Part shown: in pieces, positions 1-12,007 of the stretch
Layout: each line of letters begins with the position of its first letter
Position numbering within the stretch: position 1 is the first letter of the stretch
DNA from: Litoditis marina
Lineage: Eukaryota > Nematoda > Chromadorea > Rhabditida > Rhabditidae
Direction of reading: 5' to 3'
DNA: 64,000 bases
NCBI GenBank assembly: GCA_964036275.1
Contig: OZ038438.1
Coordinates: 6,082,978-6,146,977, forward strand
Translations under genes and position numbers: made by a program
The notes under the pieces: generated by a model
Database searches by the model: none
Told to the model about the DNA's origin: nothing
What the model saw: only the letters and a program-made list of their open reading frames with translations

Positions 1-301
1 TTTGGAGCCTTACACAAAGAATAGAAAATAATGAAAAATAATTGAACAGAGTCAATAGAGGGACAAGTGTTGAGCTGTATTTGACAAGTGTCACCCCTTA
101 TTTAAAATCATCATAAAATATTTCCTATAAGTGTGAACTTCACAACAAGCGCCACTGGATGAAATAACTACACAAATATTTTTTTCGAAAGAGGATTTTT
201 AGCTCATCGGCTCTATCAAATATTAACCTCACTCATGCTAGACTGAACTCACTCATGCTAGACTGATACACATGTAAACTAAAACAATGACAGTAGCTTA
301 C
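1..301 (-). other. Intron of PCMTD-like gene (window edge)
   Basis: The donor GTAAGC lies at 301-296 on the minus strand and no acceptor or exon is visible before the window edge. It is AT-rich and holds a 20-bp direct duplication (two copies of an ACTCATGCTAGACTGA-containing unit around 229-264). Nothing else is recognised. Confidence 0.6.
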
Positions 302-1145
302 CCAGTAGGAAGCCTACAGCTGTATTAAGCCAACCAGAGCCCGATCCGATGTTCAAAAACGCATGCCCTTCGCGTACATCAAGCTTCTCGAGTACAACTG
401 CATACATTGCAGGAGCAGAAATGTGGAATCGTCCAGGAATCCAGTCATCCCCATCCGAATCGGGAATCTAGAAAGGAACAAATACCCGCCAAGAAGTTAT
501 ACGGAATGGGACGATCCATATTTACTAGAAGAATATGTAAAGTATGAACTTGTGATGCGAATCATGTATGGAAATCCCATTGAATGAAGTATAGTAACTA
601 ACCTTGAATGGACTGTCTTTGTAGGCCTCCGTGACGAACGATTCTGGGAAAAACCGGCCGCGATCGACCAATCTGTCAAATCAGTAGATCATACGACGCA
701 CCTGCTTCAATTTGTAATACGTCATTGATTGACAAAAAACGATAGGCAGAATGAAGTAGGTTAGCTGAATCCACAAAAATATCGATCGAACTCAATTAAC
801 ATGGTCGATGAAAATGTGCCAGGTAACCGGTTAACAATCTAGCCAACATGAAAGTCTTTCGCTTAGTTACAATAGTGAAGTTTTTTGACTTGTGTTACCA
901 ACGGGTTACCTATCCAGGTAACCTAAATACTGGAAATATAGAGTTTTCAAAAAGAGGTTAGGTTACCAACAACTAGGCAACTTTTAAAACTGACCGATAA
1001 AAACACAACCAAATAATCAAGGTTGTGATGATTGGTTTGAAAAAAATCACCTGAACACTTTCTCCACTTCCCGAGTACGAATATGCTGGTGCTCCACGAG
1101 TTGATCGGTCAAGTCATCGTTGTCTTTACTGCTTGAAACACCCAT
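302..1145 (-). CDS. PCMTD: PCMTD-like (isoaspartyl methyltransferase-domain protein), 5' part
   Basis: Three minus-strand exons form the N-terminal part of a PCMTD1/2-type protein: 1145-1051 (start ATG 1145-1143), 672-603 and 467-302. Phases agree (31 codons + 2, 1 + 23 codons, 55 codons + 1), giving 111 residues before the frame leaves the window. The start reads [12 protein letters not shown], close to the MGGAVSAGEDNDDL start of vertebrate PCMTD. Residues 70-74 are HISAP, and 96-100 (GSGSG) form the AdoMet-binding glycine loop of the PCMT fold. Family members pair a PCMT-like domain with a SOCS-box-like tail and act as candidate Cullin-RING substrate receptors; that tail would lie outside the window. 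The exon at 467 has an Asp-rich insertion (DSDGDD) just before HISAP. The gene diverges from RAB8. Identification is from remembered family sequence. Confidence 0.9.
819..990. repeat. GGTTACC-rich repeat in PCMTD intron 1
   Basis: Contains several copies of GGTTACC/GGTAACC (CAGGTAACCGGTTAAC, GGGTTACCTATCCAGGTAACC, GAGGTTAGGTTACC) in both orientations. It resembles the element at 10034-10293 but the ends are not clearly preserved. Confidence 0.45.
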
Positions 1146-2843
1146 GTAACTGTAAAAAGAATAGTGAAAAGTTGGTCACTTTACCTAATAAACTTCTTTC
1201 CAGAACGTTCTATGGTTGGTGGATCGTACGAAAGAGAAACGAATGATTTTCTATCGTTCTTTATGGATCCATCCTTATTCAACAGTATAGTAGTAATAAC
1301 AACTAATTCACAGTCGAAACTAAGCACAAGCTATGACGACAAATGATATATTCCACAATTCCACAATGAGATCGAATTTTCAAAAGACTTTGCCGTACGT
1401 TTGTGAATTATTATGCGTTGAGTCGAGTTGAACGCTTTGGCATGAAGGAAAAGTAACGGATAATACGCTATCACGATGTAGAAGTTTAGTTAGCAAGATT
1501 ATTCAACTTGTAACCGTTTGGATAATGAAAATAGCATAATTCGGTAGACAAAGTTTCGTTTCAGCAGTTTGTATGTAGCATGCAATATATGAAAAAGTAA
1601 CAAGTATATCCGCGCGCGAGTAAACCGCGACGCGACCGCGCCGGCGGCTAATGGAGCGCGCCAGGTAAGAAGACGTTCCGGGCTGCGGATAAAGGCGAGC
1701 CTGACATCATATGTCTTGCTTGCTTTAAATATACCAATTAATACTTACAAACGTAGGTGGTTTAAAGCTGTTTATCTATACCAAGTCGATTTGCACTCAA
1801 TAGAAGGGACCGTCATGTTAGTATCCGTTTGATCTGATCTGTACACTGTGCCGGCTATTTGGCCGGAACTCTATGCCTCTTGCTATTGCGCAGTGACAGA
1901 AGTGCTAGCTTTCCAAAAACAGCAGGAACGTTTCCTCTCCTGATTTTACATTTACTGAAGATATCCTATGAAATAATCCCGGCCGGAAGAAGGTTGAATT
2001 TACGCGCGCTTAATTCACTGTCTGTCGCGCTCCGGAAAAGCTGGACCCGTTTTAAACTCCGGCTTCTCTTATAAACCTGCTTTTATTGCCGCTCAAGAGA
2101 AACCTGATTCGTAGAAAATAAAGTTTTTAAAAGTATCGTTTGATGTTAATTTGTCTAGCTGAAAAGGAGTTGAGCATACGGAATTCCTGGGCGATATCGT
2201 TATCGCTAATTACTTTTTGTCATTCAGTAGTTTGCGTTCACATCACTCAATTAGGTCTTCATTTAAAATAACATTGTCCACATGTTTTACCGCCAGCGGC
2301 AAAATTCTGGCTGTTTCATAACCTGTCATTACCGTATCGTAGTTGTTTAAGTCGTCTCGAGACGCGGCGCGCGGGAAAACTGTTCGAAAAACAATGGCAC
2401 TGATCCAATAATTTTTCTGTATACTTAGCTGTAATTTTCATAATTTCTGTGAATTTAGAATATTCGAATTTTTATTTAAGGTATCAATTTATTCGACATA
2501 TTGTATCACATGTTGTTCTCTCAACTTCTTGCATTAAGATTTGCACGAAGAAAGTGGGCCCTTATAATCATAGTATAAATATGCCAAACTTATGTGAATT
2601 ATAATTAGTTTTATTCCAATTCACGATTATCAGATGTATTATTCTCCAAAAATTTTGCTGTGTGAATTGAACGGCGAGCATTCTCATTACATTATTATAT
2701 CTGCTAATCACGGCGTTGTCTGCCTTTTTACGCACTGATTCACTTTATTATTCAGCACTTTTTTCATTTGTCATCTTTTTAGATATTTTTTGTTCCTACT
2801 GTTCATTTGATAATACATCCGCGAAACTGGGAAGCAGTGCACA
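1146..2843. promoter_or_regulatory. Divergent intergenic region between PCMTD and RAB8 with CpG-rich cores
   Basis: This 1.7-kb spacer separates two divergent start codons. CpG-dense blocks at about 1608-1700, 1978-2050 and 2358-2378 stand out from the AT-rich surroundings, as expected of a shared promoter. The block near 2365 contains, on the minus strand, TTTTCCCGCGC, which matches the E2F consensus. A short open frame at 1859-2074 has no domain and is not called. The first transcribed bases cannot be placed from sequence alone. Confidence 0.5.
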
Positions 2844-4526
2844 ATGGCCAAAACGTATGACTATTTATTCAAGGTTAGTTTTTATCTTCAGTCTCTGTCA
2901 CCAGATCCTACAGGGTAGTTTTGGAAAAGGTGCAACTATATGGTTGTTTGAAAGCTTAAAATTAAGGCAATGTGCATCCGGTTCAGTTCAGCTTTCTGGA
3001 TTGAACATAACACCTAACAAGCATAGCCTGTTCGTGCAATTTTTCAGCTGTTGCTCATCGGCGATAGTGGCGTGGGGAAAACATGTGTACTGTTCCGATT
3101 CTCGGATGATTCGTTCAACAATTCTTTCATTTCAACAATAGGTTCGTTCTTTCCATAATAGCGCAGTTATCATATGCCTTGTTTTGATGAAATAAGGGTT
3201 TCCCTATGTAAGATAGTTATAGCGCGGTAAACATTTATACCGTAATTCCGTAATAGATATTGTGTCATATATCTAGTTCCATTTCAACGTGTATTTTTAG
3301 GAATTGATTTCAAGATCCGGACCATCGAACTTGACGGGAAGAAAATCAAATTGCAGATTTGGTTGGTTTGTTTTGTATAAATTTGCTTAGTAAGGTATCA
3401 CATCGAGCAGATATTAAACTTAGTAAAGATTTTTGTTTCGGTATATGCCTTTAGACCCGGTAGAAATGGGTTATCAGTAGAGGTAGACGTTACCACATTG
3501 GCTCTAATGAGTTTTCGCAGTTGTAATGTATGCCAAGAGTCCTATTTTTACTTTTTTCTTCTTTTACATTTATGATCTTTTAGGGATACTGCCGGTCAGG
3601 AAAGATTCCGCACTATTACTACCGCCTACTACCGTGGTGCTATGGTAAACAGTTATTTTCCTCTCCATTCATTTATTCTGATTGCAGAGTTTTTAGAGCG
3701 AAAATTTAAATTATGCTGGTTTTTCGATATGAAAAAGGAGGGGTCGAAATTGAACTTCAAAGGGTGTGGGATTACATTATCCGTAATGTCATAGTGTACT
3801 TTTTCTGGTTCGCATTGTTGATATTGCCGTAGTAGGTACTTATTCATGTTCGACGTGTGCATCAATGCTCGACCAATTAACAGCTTCGCGATTGTTTTAT
3901 GCGTAGAAATACACATTGCCTTTCAGGGAATTATGTTGGTTTACGATATAACCAACGAGAAGTCGTTCGAAAATATAAAGAACTGGATTCGAAATATCGA
4001 GGAGCACGCGTCACAGGATGTGGAGCGCATGATAATTGGAAATAAGTGTGATGTGGAGGATCGTCGTCAAGTTTCCCGAGAAAGAGGACAGCAGGTGAGT
4101 CGTGTCGGGGATCGCCGTATTCAGCTTTTTTCGTAAGGTATACAATCGTCGAAGTTATGGCCGACCATGATGTTTCATAGCTCCACGACAGAAAGAGTAA
4201 CATATATGTTTGTGATATAGTTCAAGATATGTTAAAAAATTGTATGTAGTTATTGTCATGATCATTATCATCACTTAAGAGAAATTTGTGCAAGCAGTTA
4301 CACTTTTTTACAGCTGGCAATAGAATATGGAACAAAGTTTATGGAGACTTCTGCGAAGGCCAACTTGAATGTAGAAGATGCATTCTTCACTTTGGCGAAA
4401 GACATCAAGACAAAGATGGAACGCAACCAAGCCACTTCAGCAACACCATCCGGTCGGGTTGCCATTGGCTCACATAACTCTCAGAAGAAGGGTCTGTTTA
4501 GCGGATGGAGTTGTACACTACTCTAA
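2844..4526 (+). CDS. RAB8: RAB8 small GTPase
   Basis: Six exons: 2844-2873, 3048-3141, 3301-3361, 3584-3644, 3927-4094 and 4314-4526. They join in one frame to 208 residues (human RAB8A has 207). The start [10 protein letters not shown] is the RAB8 N terminus, not the MAKKTYDLLFK of RAB10. The P-loop GDSGVGKT is at 15-22, DTAGQ at 63-67, NKCD at 121-124 and ETSAK at 149-153. Thr72 of switch II, the LRRK2 target site in mammalian RAB8, is kept. The C terminus CTLL (205-208) is a CaaL geranylgeranylation signal like CVLL in RAB8A. RAB8 directs post-Golgi vesicles to the plasma membrane and cilium. Divergence is mostly in the hypervariable tail (172-204), as expected. An AATAAA at 4887-4892 suits a 3' UTR of about 360 nt. 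Confidence 0.97.
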
Positions 4527-5139
4527 GCTTTCTCATATCCTCATTATGAATATTGTTTTGAACTAGCGGAGGCTTAAATTTCATCTGTACCCCTCGGTGC
4601 ATATTAAGTGACCACTCACTGACACTGACGTGTATTGTTTTCAAAGTTGGCTGTTTTTTTTCAAAATCTATGTCAGGCGTGTTCCATGCTTACGGTATGC
4701 GTGTTTAGATGCGATGATTAATATTGGTATTGCTTCTGTTTGTTTGTTTACGTATTTTACTTCGTACAATATCTGCATGTGCCAACCGCCATTCTTTTTA
4801 TCATTGTACATACGCAATGTTTCCGAATAGGTATACTGATTGACTATGATCCCTTTCTATCCCTGTGAATTTATTTTAGGTTCCCAAATAAAGTGCTTGA
4901 TAGCCTATTATTATCCAGGTTTGGAATATATTTGCTCTCTTTTAGCAGTCATTCGGTTGTTTCAGTGTTTCGTTTTTCATAAACTGGGTTCTCTGTACTA
5001 CATTTACTATTTGTACTATTGGTGTCATTCATCCAATGCGTATCTCATGTTTCTGATGTGCGTTGTGTAGGTGCATCATTTATCGTTCATATTTAAATAT
5101 GGACGCAGCTTCTTTCAGTCTTCTCTCACCGCTCTAGCA
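4527..5139 (+). other. RAB8 3' UTR and RAB8-DEK intergenic spacer
   Basis: This 613-nt stretch separates the RAB8 stop from the DEK start. It holds AATAAA at 4887-4892 (likely RAB8 cleavage signal). A pyrimidine-rich acceptor CTTCTTTCAG ends at 5118, 21 nt before the DEK ATG, and could mark a 5' UTR intron or a spliced-leader addition site. No coding exon is seen. Confidence 0.55.
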
Positions 5140-8100
5140 ATGAGTGCTGTGGACGAGGAAGTAGATCACGCCGAGGTCAGTTTCCGTTCTTTTTCTTTCA
5201 AGAGGGTTTAGTTAGTCGAGAGGCATACTAGTTTAATCGTTTAAAAAGTTCGCACTGTTTGTTAGTTGGTTGGTTGCAGAAACTAGTTGCTTTGCTGATG
5301 TCTAATCAGATATCTGATTCACATGATTCTGGTATCGGTAGATCACGTTTCGTACTGATCAAATAGTTACTTTTCTCCGACAGCGTTTTCAGATTGACAC
5401 TTTGGACAATGCAGACACAAATGATCAGGATCAGGAATCATTTGAAATTATTGACGGATCGCCTACTCAGGAAGAACAAGAACAGAAAGGTAGCCCTCAC
5501 CTAGAAACCTTTGTCTTGTATTCGAAGTTTGACATATTATCATTCACAGTTATTACTTCCACATCGAGCCCTCGATGTGTTGGTGGAAGAAGTTAGACCA
5601 AGTACAGAGGTACTGGGATTAACGTTGGAATGTTATCAACCCGCGTGCTTGTGACATCCGGCAGTTGGCCAAGAATATACACCAGTTCACCCGTTTCACC
5701 GCTTTTCTATGTGGTTTCAGGATTGTTGGAGCAGCCTCTTGAAGTAGATGGAAAGAGAAGGCGTAGCGCAGTTGTCAGAATGACGCCTGTTACCCCAACC
5801 CCCAAAGGCAATGTGTACAAAGGTGGAAACGGAGTTGCTCTCGGATCTATTGACTTCAGTGAGTTGACATTGTGAAAATTCTCAAAATCTCAAATTGCTC
5901 GGTTAGATATAGAATTCACCCAACATTTGCCGTACAAAAACAGGTTCTACATTTTCTGAAAACACGTTTTTACGTTACAGTTGCTCATCAACTAACGAAA
6001 CACGGCGCACCTGATTTGAAGACTCTGCATCGTCTACTGTATGGAGTTCCCGGAAAGGCAACAACTCTCAAGAAGGATATTCGGGCGTTTACCGGGTACG
6101 CTAATTTTGTAGTGGTGCTCGAGCAGTGATGTTTAGGGTTGGGTTTATGTACATTTGAAACAAACAATATATTTATTTTTTTATTTAACATTATAAGTTT
6201 AGGTTCGATTTCAAGGAGAAAACACCCGAGTTTGAGAAGCGACAGGCGTTGGCATATCGTCTGACTTTGAACGAGTTGAAACTGATGAAGAACGTCCTCG
6301 GTATCCAACTGCATGGCCATCAGACAAAGGATACCATCGTTAGTTTTTGTGAAGTTTCCTTAGTTTACTTTCTTGATGGAATAGGAAATAACTCTTAGCC
6401 GTGCTTAGTATTGTCCTTCTGTAATTTTTCGAAAATTGAACTTTACTTTGAATTTGCCTCAAAAATGTCACTGTTATATGATAGTATAAATTTGCTCTGT
6501 CTCTTGATCTAGAGCTTGTATAACTTTCTCTTCTATAGGATCGAGACTTGGCGTTGCATTCTGTTCAATATGAACACTTGCCTGCAGGTTTTAAGTTCAC
6601 ATGTTGGGCGAAGATGAGTATAAGTTTTTTTTTTCATATTACAGGTGAATAATCTGATGTGTTTCCTCTATTTGCCGACTGATAATAATAGAAAGGTTCC
6701 TCAGAAGAAAAAGAAAACGTCGGAAAAGTCTGTTCGGAGGAACAAGAAGGCAAAGAAAGAGAAAGATGTCGGTACTTCGAAGGTTTGTTATTATATCCTA
6801 ATTAATTTTTTTGTAATTTTCCGTGGTTTGATCAGAAAACCCCTTTTCCCTCAGTGAAGTCTCGAGACTATAATTCGGCGCTTAAAATGGAGGTTATTGG
6901 AGTGATCATCCATATTACGTATCTCATATCAGTTATTGTGATATTCAGTCCATTAAATGAAATTGTCATAGTGGGAGTAGTCATGAGTGAAAGTAGTATT
7001 GAATGTGTTTCATTCGCAGAACTGTTGCAATGTGACCTTCATTCTGTGAACATCTTTACACGTCTATTTTTCGAAGAACGCAGCTGCTCTGCTATGATAT
7101 AATGTTACTTAATTTTATAAATATTTCGGCATGTTGAGGAAGAAGTGGAGGAATCGTCGGGTGGTTCCGACCCCGGGTCGAATGATGACGATAGTGACGA
7201 GGAAGAAGAGAAAGAAGCTAAGAAAAAACGAGTAGTCAAGCGAAAGGTACTTTGCGTTGTGGGGAAAATAATTGTTTTCTCTGAGTTTGGTGTCTGGCGA
7301 CTAATGTATGTTTACGGGTTACACACATGGATGATATTTATTTCGATCTTCTTCTTACACCGTACACGAAGTTTCCCAAGATTTTTCACTAGGATAGTTA
7401 TGGGAGTTCAAATTTGCGAGTGTAGTCCAAAGTAAAGGTTTCGAGTCATTGCACAACTTCGACATTGAACAATTATCGGTACCAGGAATAAGTCATTCAA
7501 AATTGAAAGTCATTACAAGTAATTTAAAACTAAAAGTTAAAACTAAAGTCATTAATTAAAGGCAGGATTTGAAAAAAAATTGGAAATTTTATTTCGGATT
7601 CTCAACTGTTTCTGTGCTTAATTTCTTTCGAATGAATTTCACTTTAATGACTCTTAATTTTGAATGAGCCATTCTGGTTGTCACACTTATCCGCTCCCCT
7701 TCAATATTTCGTTGCATTGCTCATGTTCTTGATCAATACGGTTGTTTAATTTAGGTTGTAGCCGAGGAGGAGGAGGATGAAGTGAAGAGCGAGCCCAAGC
7801 CGAAGAAGGTGGCAAAGAAGAAGGCCGACAACAGTAAGGTGTGCATTCTTCAAGAAGAGACTTTTTAAATTAAATATGTATATGTATAGGCTTTAATTTG
7901 AAGGAAAGGGGAAGCAGCGACAATATGGTGCTGTTTTGTGGATTGTTTCATGGGTACTTGGTCAGTTTTGAGTAATGTCAATTGAGTAATGTGAGTTTTG
8001 AGTAACAATAATGTGAATTATATTTTCAGGACGTGGACAAGATTCCTGAGAGCTCTGACTCGAGTGTTAGCGACGATGACGAGGTATAAGATTTAGCTTT

Positions 8101-8896
8101 GAATATAGGGAAACCAATTAGATGAATGAGAACTTCAATTACGTTAGCTTACCTTGAGCATCAACTTTCATCATTATATACTTCACTTTCAAATATACTA
8201 CAAATATCTAAGGCTGTTACCTATTACATTGTAGGTAACTACAAGTTCTCCATGCTTATTGGTACCGTTGTCATATATTTATATCACAGAAAAAGTATTA
8301 CAACAGAAGAATGAGAACATGGAGATCAGTGAGCCGCAGGCAGACAGTCTGTGTCGTTCAGATCTGCATACTATCTGTCGAGAATTCGCCAGCGATTCCC
8401 TGGGAATTATCGGACAAAATGCAACTTTTGATTTTTTCACTTGAATGTTGTTACAGTAGTCATTGTGGTTTGTTTTTAGCCGGCAAAAGAAGATGAGAAG
8501 AAGCCATCCGACACTGAACTCGAAGAAACTATTAAAAAGTTGCTGAAAACATTCGATCTTAGCGAGGTAATTTTAGTTTTTCTCTCTCTTGTCTAGCTCT
8601 TTTGCTTGTTGTAGTAAAATAATTTTCGATATATTTATATAACTCTAATAATTTTTCCCGTATCAGCAAACTTAGTATGTTTTCCAAATGGCAAAATGTA
8701 TAAGCAAATTGAAGTTTGAAAAAGTGGTGCTCATAAAATGTGTAATGATCCGGGCTTTTTCAACGTTTTTAATTTCTAGGTCACCATGAAGCAAATGTGC
8801 CAAGCTGTTATGAATGAGTTCCCTGGGTCTGATCTGGCTGACCGTAAGACTTATCTGAGAGATAAGATCAAGAATATTCTGACATCCCTTCATTGA
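5140..8896 (+). CDS. DEK: DEK chromatin protein
   Basis: Eleven exons: 5140-5175, 5384-5489, 5721-5858, 5981-6095, 6203-6338, 6645-6782, 7139-7246, 7755-7838, 8030-8083, 8480-8566 and 8780-8896. They sum to 1119 nt, or 372 residues (human DEK has 375). Residues 95-131 (LHRLLYGVPGKATTLKKDIR) match the segment before the SAP-like box, which runs about 133-190. Then come Lys-rich and Asp/Glu-rich low-complexity stretches (195-305) and the DEK C-terminal helical DNA-binding domain (310-372, with MKQMCQAVMNEFP). DEK is a nuclear chromatin architectural factor and histone chaperone; the acidic blocks suit histone binding. The acceptor of exon 7 (TGTTGAG) is weak, so that boundary is the least certain. 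Exon 2 has two in-frame acceptors nine bases apart. ATTAAA at 9181-9186 may be the polyadenylation signal. Confidence 0.93.
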
Positions 8897-10033
8897 AAGC
8901 GTTTTCAATTCTGCCTACAAACATGTATCAATATACTTACCTCTTCAATTGTTATATTGTTCATCTCTGTTTTCGAGCATTACAGTCATTGATCTTACAC
9001 TTCCATAACATTCGGTTCATCTGATGCTACTGGCGTATTGTTGCTTAGATCTCATGCATCATTTCCAATTATCTTGTTCACCATTTCATTCTGTTACTTT
9101 TCCTCGCGTTGTCCATATACTCACAATGTTGTTATGGTATATATGAATTTGTTATAATATTCATAGTTTTTTCTAAGTGAATTAAACCCGATAATGACAA
9201 ATAAGCATCTCTAAAAGACGACTCAAGTCAGCACTGCATACATATTCCATTCATCTGCGTACATCATTGTGCGTGCTTGTGATTGGTTAATCCACGATAG
9301 TGGCATTCGTTATTTGACGGATCATTCGCTCATTGTCGAAACCTTTAAATGGGACTATTGTCAGTTGACGGCTCATCTTGCTTCCAATTGGCTGTCAGTA
9401 TGTAAAATAGACTATTTTGGACAGATTACGGGAAATTTTGCCAATTTCCTTGTAATTCGTATAGACTGATCACGAACACAGATCCTTCTCTAATAGTAGC
9501 GAATTGGCACCTCTTTTTAGCTATCGGGTTTCACCAACACTTGTCAGCTGGTGTTGCCCTTCACTGCAAAGTGATAGGGCATGTATCTATCATTATGGAA
9601 CGAATCCGCATTAGTTGCTAACTTTCTAGACATTTTTTTACTACCTGTGTAGTAATGTAGTAACTTTCAAATTTTCGAAACCTAGACAACCTATAGGTCT
9701 CTGAGCTCGTTGAATAGTTATTTAAAGCCATGTGAACATTATTCAATCTTGCTGTATTTCCACTCTTTCTATCATTTGAATTCATTAGTGAAATCATATC
9801 TTCCTACTTGCAACCCAACTTGTTAGCGAAGTTCGGTTTTTACCATTCAGCGGGTTGTAAGGAAACTGCCAGGAAAAATCCTAAAAAAGATACTTGACAT
9901 GAACTGTTACACTTTCACTTCGGGGTAATGGAGGATTTCAACCTTTCGACCATTCACAACTTCTTTCCACTTGTGCGAGCATCGCCAATTTCGGAGAAGG
10001 TTTACTGAAAGAACCTTGAAGCTGAGGTGAATT

Positions 10034-10293
10034 CTATATCTAACCCGCTTTTTATGTAACCTAACCTTTTTTGGTAACCCTTTTTTTCAGGTTACTTCGG
10101 TGGTAACCTGAAAGTAACCTAAAACCAAAAACAAGTTACCCTCAAATTTGGCTTGTAAACTCGTTTTTACTGTTATTTTTTATGGTAACCCGATTCTGGT
10201 TTAAGGTTACTTCGAGGTTACTTACTCAAGTAACCTTAAAAAAGATTACCAAAAAAGGGTTAGGTTACCTAAAAACCGGATTAGTTGTAGAGA
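10034..10293. mobile_element. 260-bp inverted-repeat element rich in GGTTACC
   Basis: The two ends are imperfect inverted repeats of about 40 bp: TCTATATCTAACCCGCTTTT on the left matches the reverse complement of the right end, which ends in ACCGGATTAGTTGTAGAGA. The interior repeats GGTTAC/GTAACC many times in both orientations. Related GGTTACC-rich sequence lies at 819-990 and 55594-55780. It has no coding capacity, so it resembles a MITE. Confidence 0.6.
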
Positions 10294-11333
10294 TTGGCCT
10301 GAAGCTGACCAGGAACCGCATGGCTTTGTGATGCTTAAATGCGAGCTCGAATTTGAGCTGAGCACGTTTTCATGAAACGTGTTCTGTGTACATGCAGCTG
10401 GAAGACGGAGACATGGCTTGGCGAAAGAGAGTTTTTGACAGAGTTCGGCTGTTTTATTGTGACTGGCACCTTTGGTTATGTACATTTGCGGCAATGTTTT
10501 TTGAGTGAATGAATGAGTGTTCTGTCTGTCGCCCTTGCTCCCCCAGGGATATCCCTTCCCAACTCCAATCATGCTCAATCTGCTACTCCGTTCCTGCCTC
10601 CAGACACTAACTTACTGAACCCGGTTCCGTGTTTCTCAGTTGATGTTCACTTTATTTCCGCGCAAAAGATTCCGACATGTGCTGTATTAAGAATTGAACT
10701 CAATACCGGATCTCAAAACAAATTTAGCTAGAAACGGCGTGAACTTAGTTATTTTGTCAAGAAAATGACCGGTTTCCAAATTTGAAGTGGTTTATATGGT
10801 GTTGATTATGCTTTCAGCCCAGTCCCCTCCCCCTCACATTGTTATCCTTGTGTTTTTCTGTCGATTTGCGGTAAACTTGGAATATTTGTTCCGCGAGGCA
10901 GTCGTTTATCTAAAATGAATATGTTACGGAAACGGAATGCTTCCATTGATGCACTGGTAAATTAATGTGTTCAGTAGTGGAAAGAGAATTGATTCCAGCA
11001 CAATTTCACCATCATGAGAGGGTTTTTTAAAGTAAAGAGAACCCGATAGCATCTAAGAATATTACGTTCTCTCTGTTCTATTTCGAAAGGGAAAGATATG
11101 TGTCGAACTACATGTTGCATTATTAGGGCGTGAAATACACGATTACTTGTGGTAGAGGGATTATCTAGAGAAGCCTTGTTCCCACCCTCTTCGTGCATAA
11201 TGTAGTACGATTTAAATGCTAATTCATTGTTATAGAGTGCGGAGGCAATATTACTGCGTTACATTCACTTCCTATCTAAGGGCTCGCTAGGAAAGGTAGG
11301 CAATGATCGTTAGTTTATTTCTTTCCGCTGTGT

Positions 11334-11405
11334 TTGTAGTTTGCTCTCGTGGCTTTTTTTAATATTACTCGAATAGCGGGCTATGTTGAGAGATCAGACT
11401 ACAAC
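11334..11405. mobile_element. TTGTAGTTTGATC mini-palindrome element, copy 1
   Basis: About 72 bp beginning TTGTAGTTTG and ending GATCAGACTACAA, so the ends are inverted repeats of each other. Further copies lie at 30455, 33435, 37188, 43937, 48455, 49202, 51154 and 56345. It is non-coding. Confidence 0.6.
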
Positions 11406-11841
11406 TCCAGATTGGGTGAAACACCTGCAGTACGTTAAATACGGCTTCGTGTAAACGTCGAATTTAGAAAACTTGCTGTTTAAGCTTGCATGAACTGTAA
11501 ATAAACAATATCGCCGTTTATCGGTTGGCTCTTCAAACAGGTGTTTTCAAATGTAAAATATCTACCTCATGTAAGATTTGAGCCAGTGACAAAATGATGC
11601 GCACTGGATTAATTTTTACTTGAAGCTGATTCTAAGTTTTGCATTCGTGCACACTAGTCCTCTAGATTGACAGTACCTTCTCACCTGAGCGCGACTTTCT
11701 GGTTGAAACAGATTGTATTGCGTGATCACTAAACATGTTTGTCAAAACTGATGTTGAAAAGAGTTACTGCGCAACGGATTTATTTTCTGCGCAATATGTA
11801 AGCTGCGGTCATTGCATTTGAGGAGACAGTCAAACATTTGG

Positions 11842-12007
11842 CACCGTAGCAAAATCGTGCAAGTGGCCAGCTGAACCTGATCGAGGACTTGATCACATTC
11901 TGGCCACATAGTTGCCAACTTTCTATGTTTAGGCATAGTGTAGGTGACCCAAATATGGGTGAGGTGGTGATCAGATAGTTCAGCTCAAAGGTGACCTTTT
12001 CACGAGA
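11842..12007. repeat. Dispersed 165-bp repeat, copy A
   Basis: Aligns base for base over most of its length with 34641-34800. Shared blocks include CCGTAGCAAAATC, the ATCACATTCTGGCCACATAG stretch and CTATGTTTA. Both copies run in the same orientation. It has no coding signature; the two ends are not clearly inverted repeats. Confidence 0.6.

Noticed and set aside
1859..2074. 71-codon frame in the PCMTD-RAB8 spacer
   Set aside because: No ATG at its start, no domain, and it covers the CpG-rich promoter-like block.
2844..4526. RAB10 or RAB13 instead of RAB8
   Set aside because: The start [10 protein letters not shown], the [11 protein letters not shown] segment, [19 protein letters not shown] and the CTLL end all match RAB8 better; RAB10 ends in CC.
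10246..10578. 110-codon minus-strand frame
   Set aside because: It begins within the GGTTACC inverted-repeat element, has no domain, and its composition is not coding-like.
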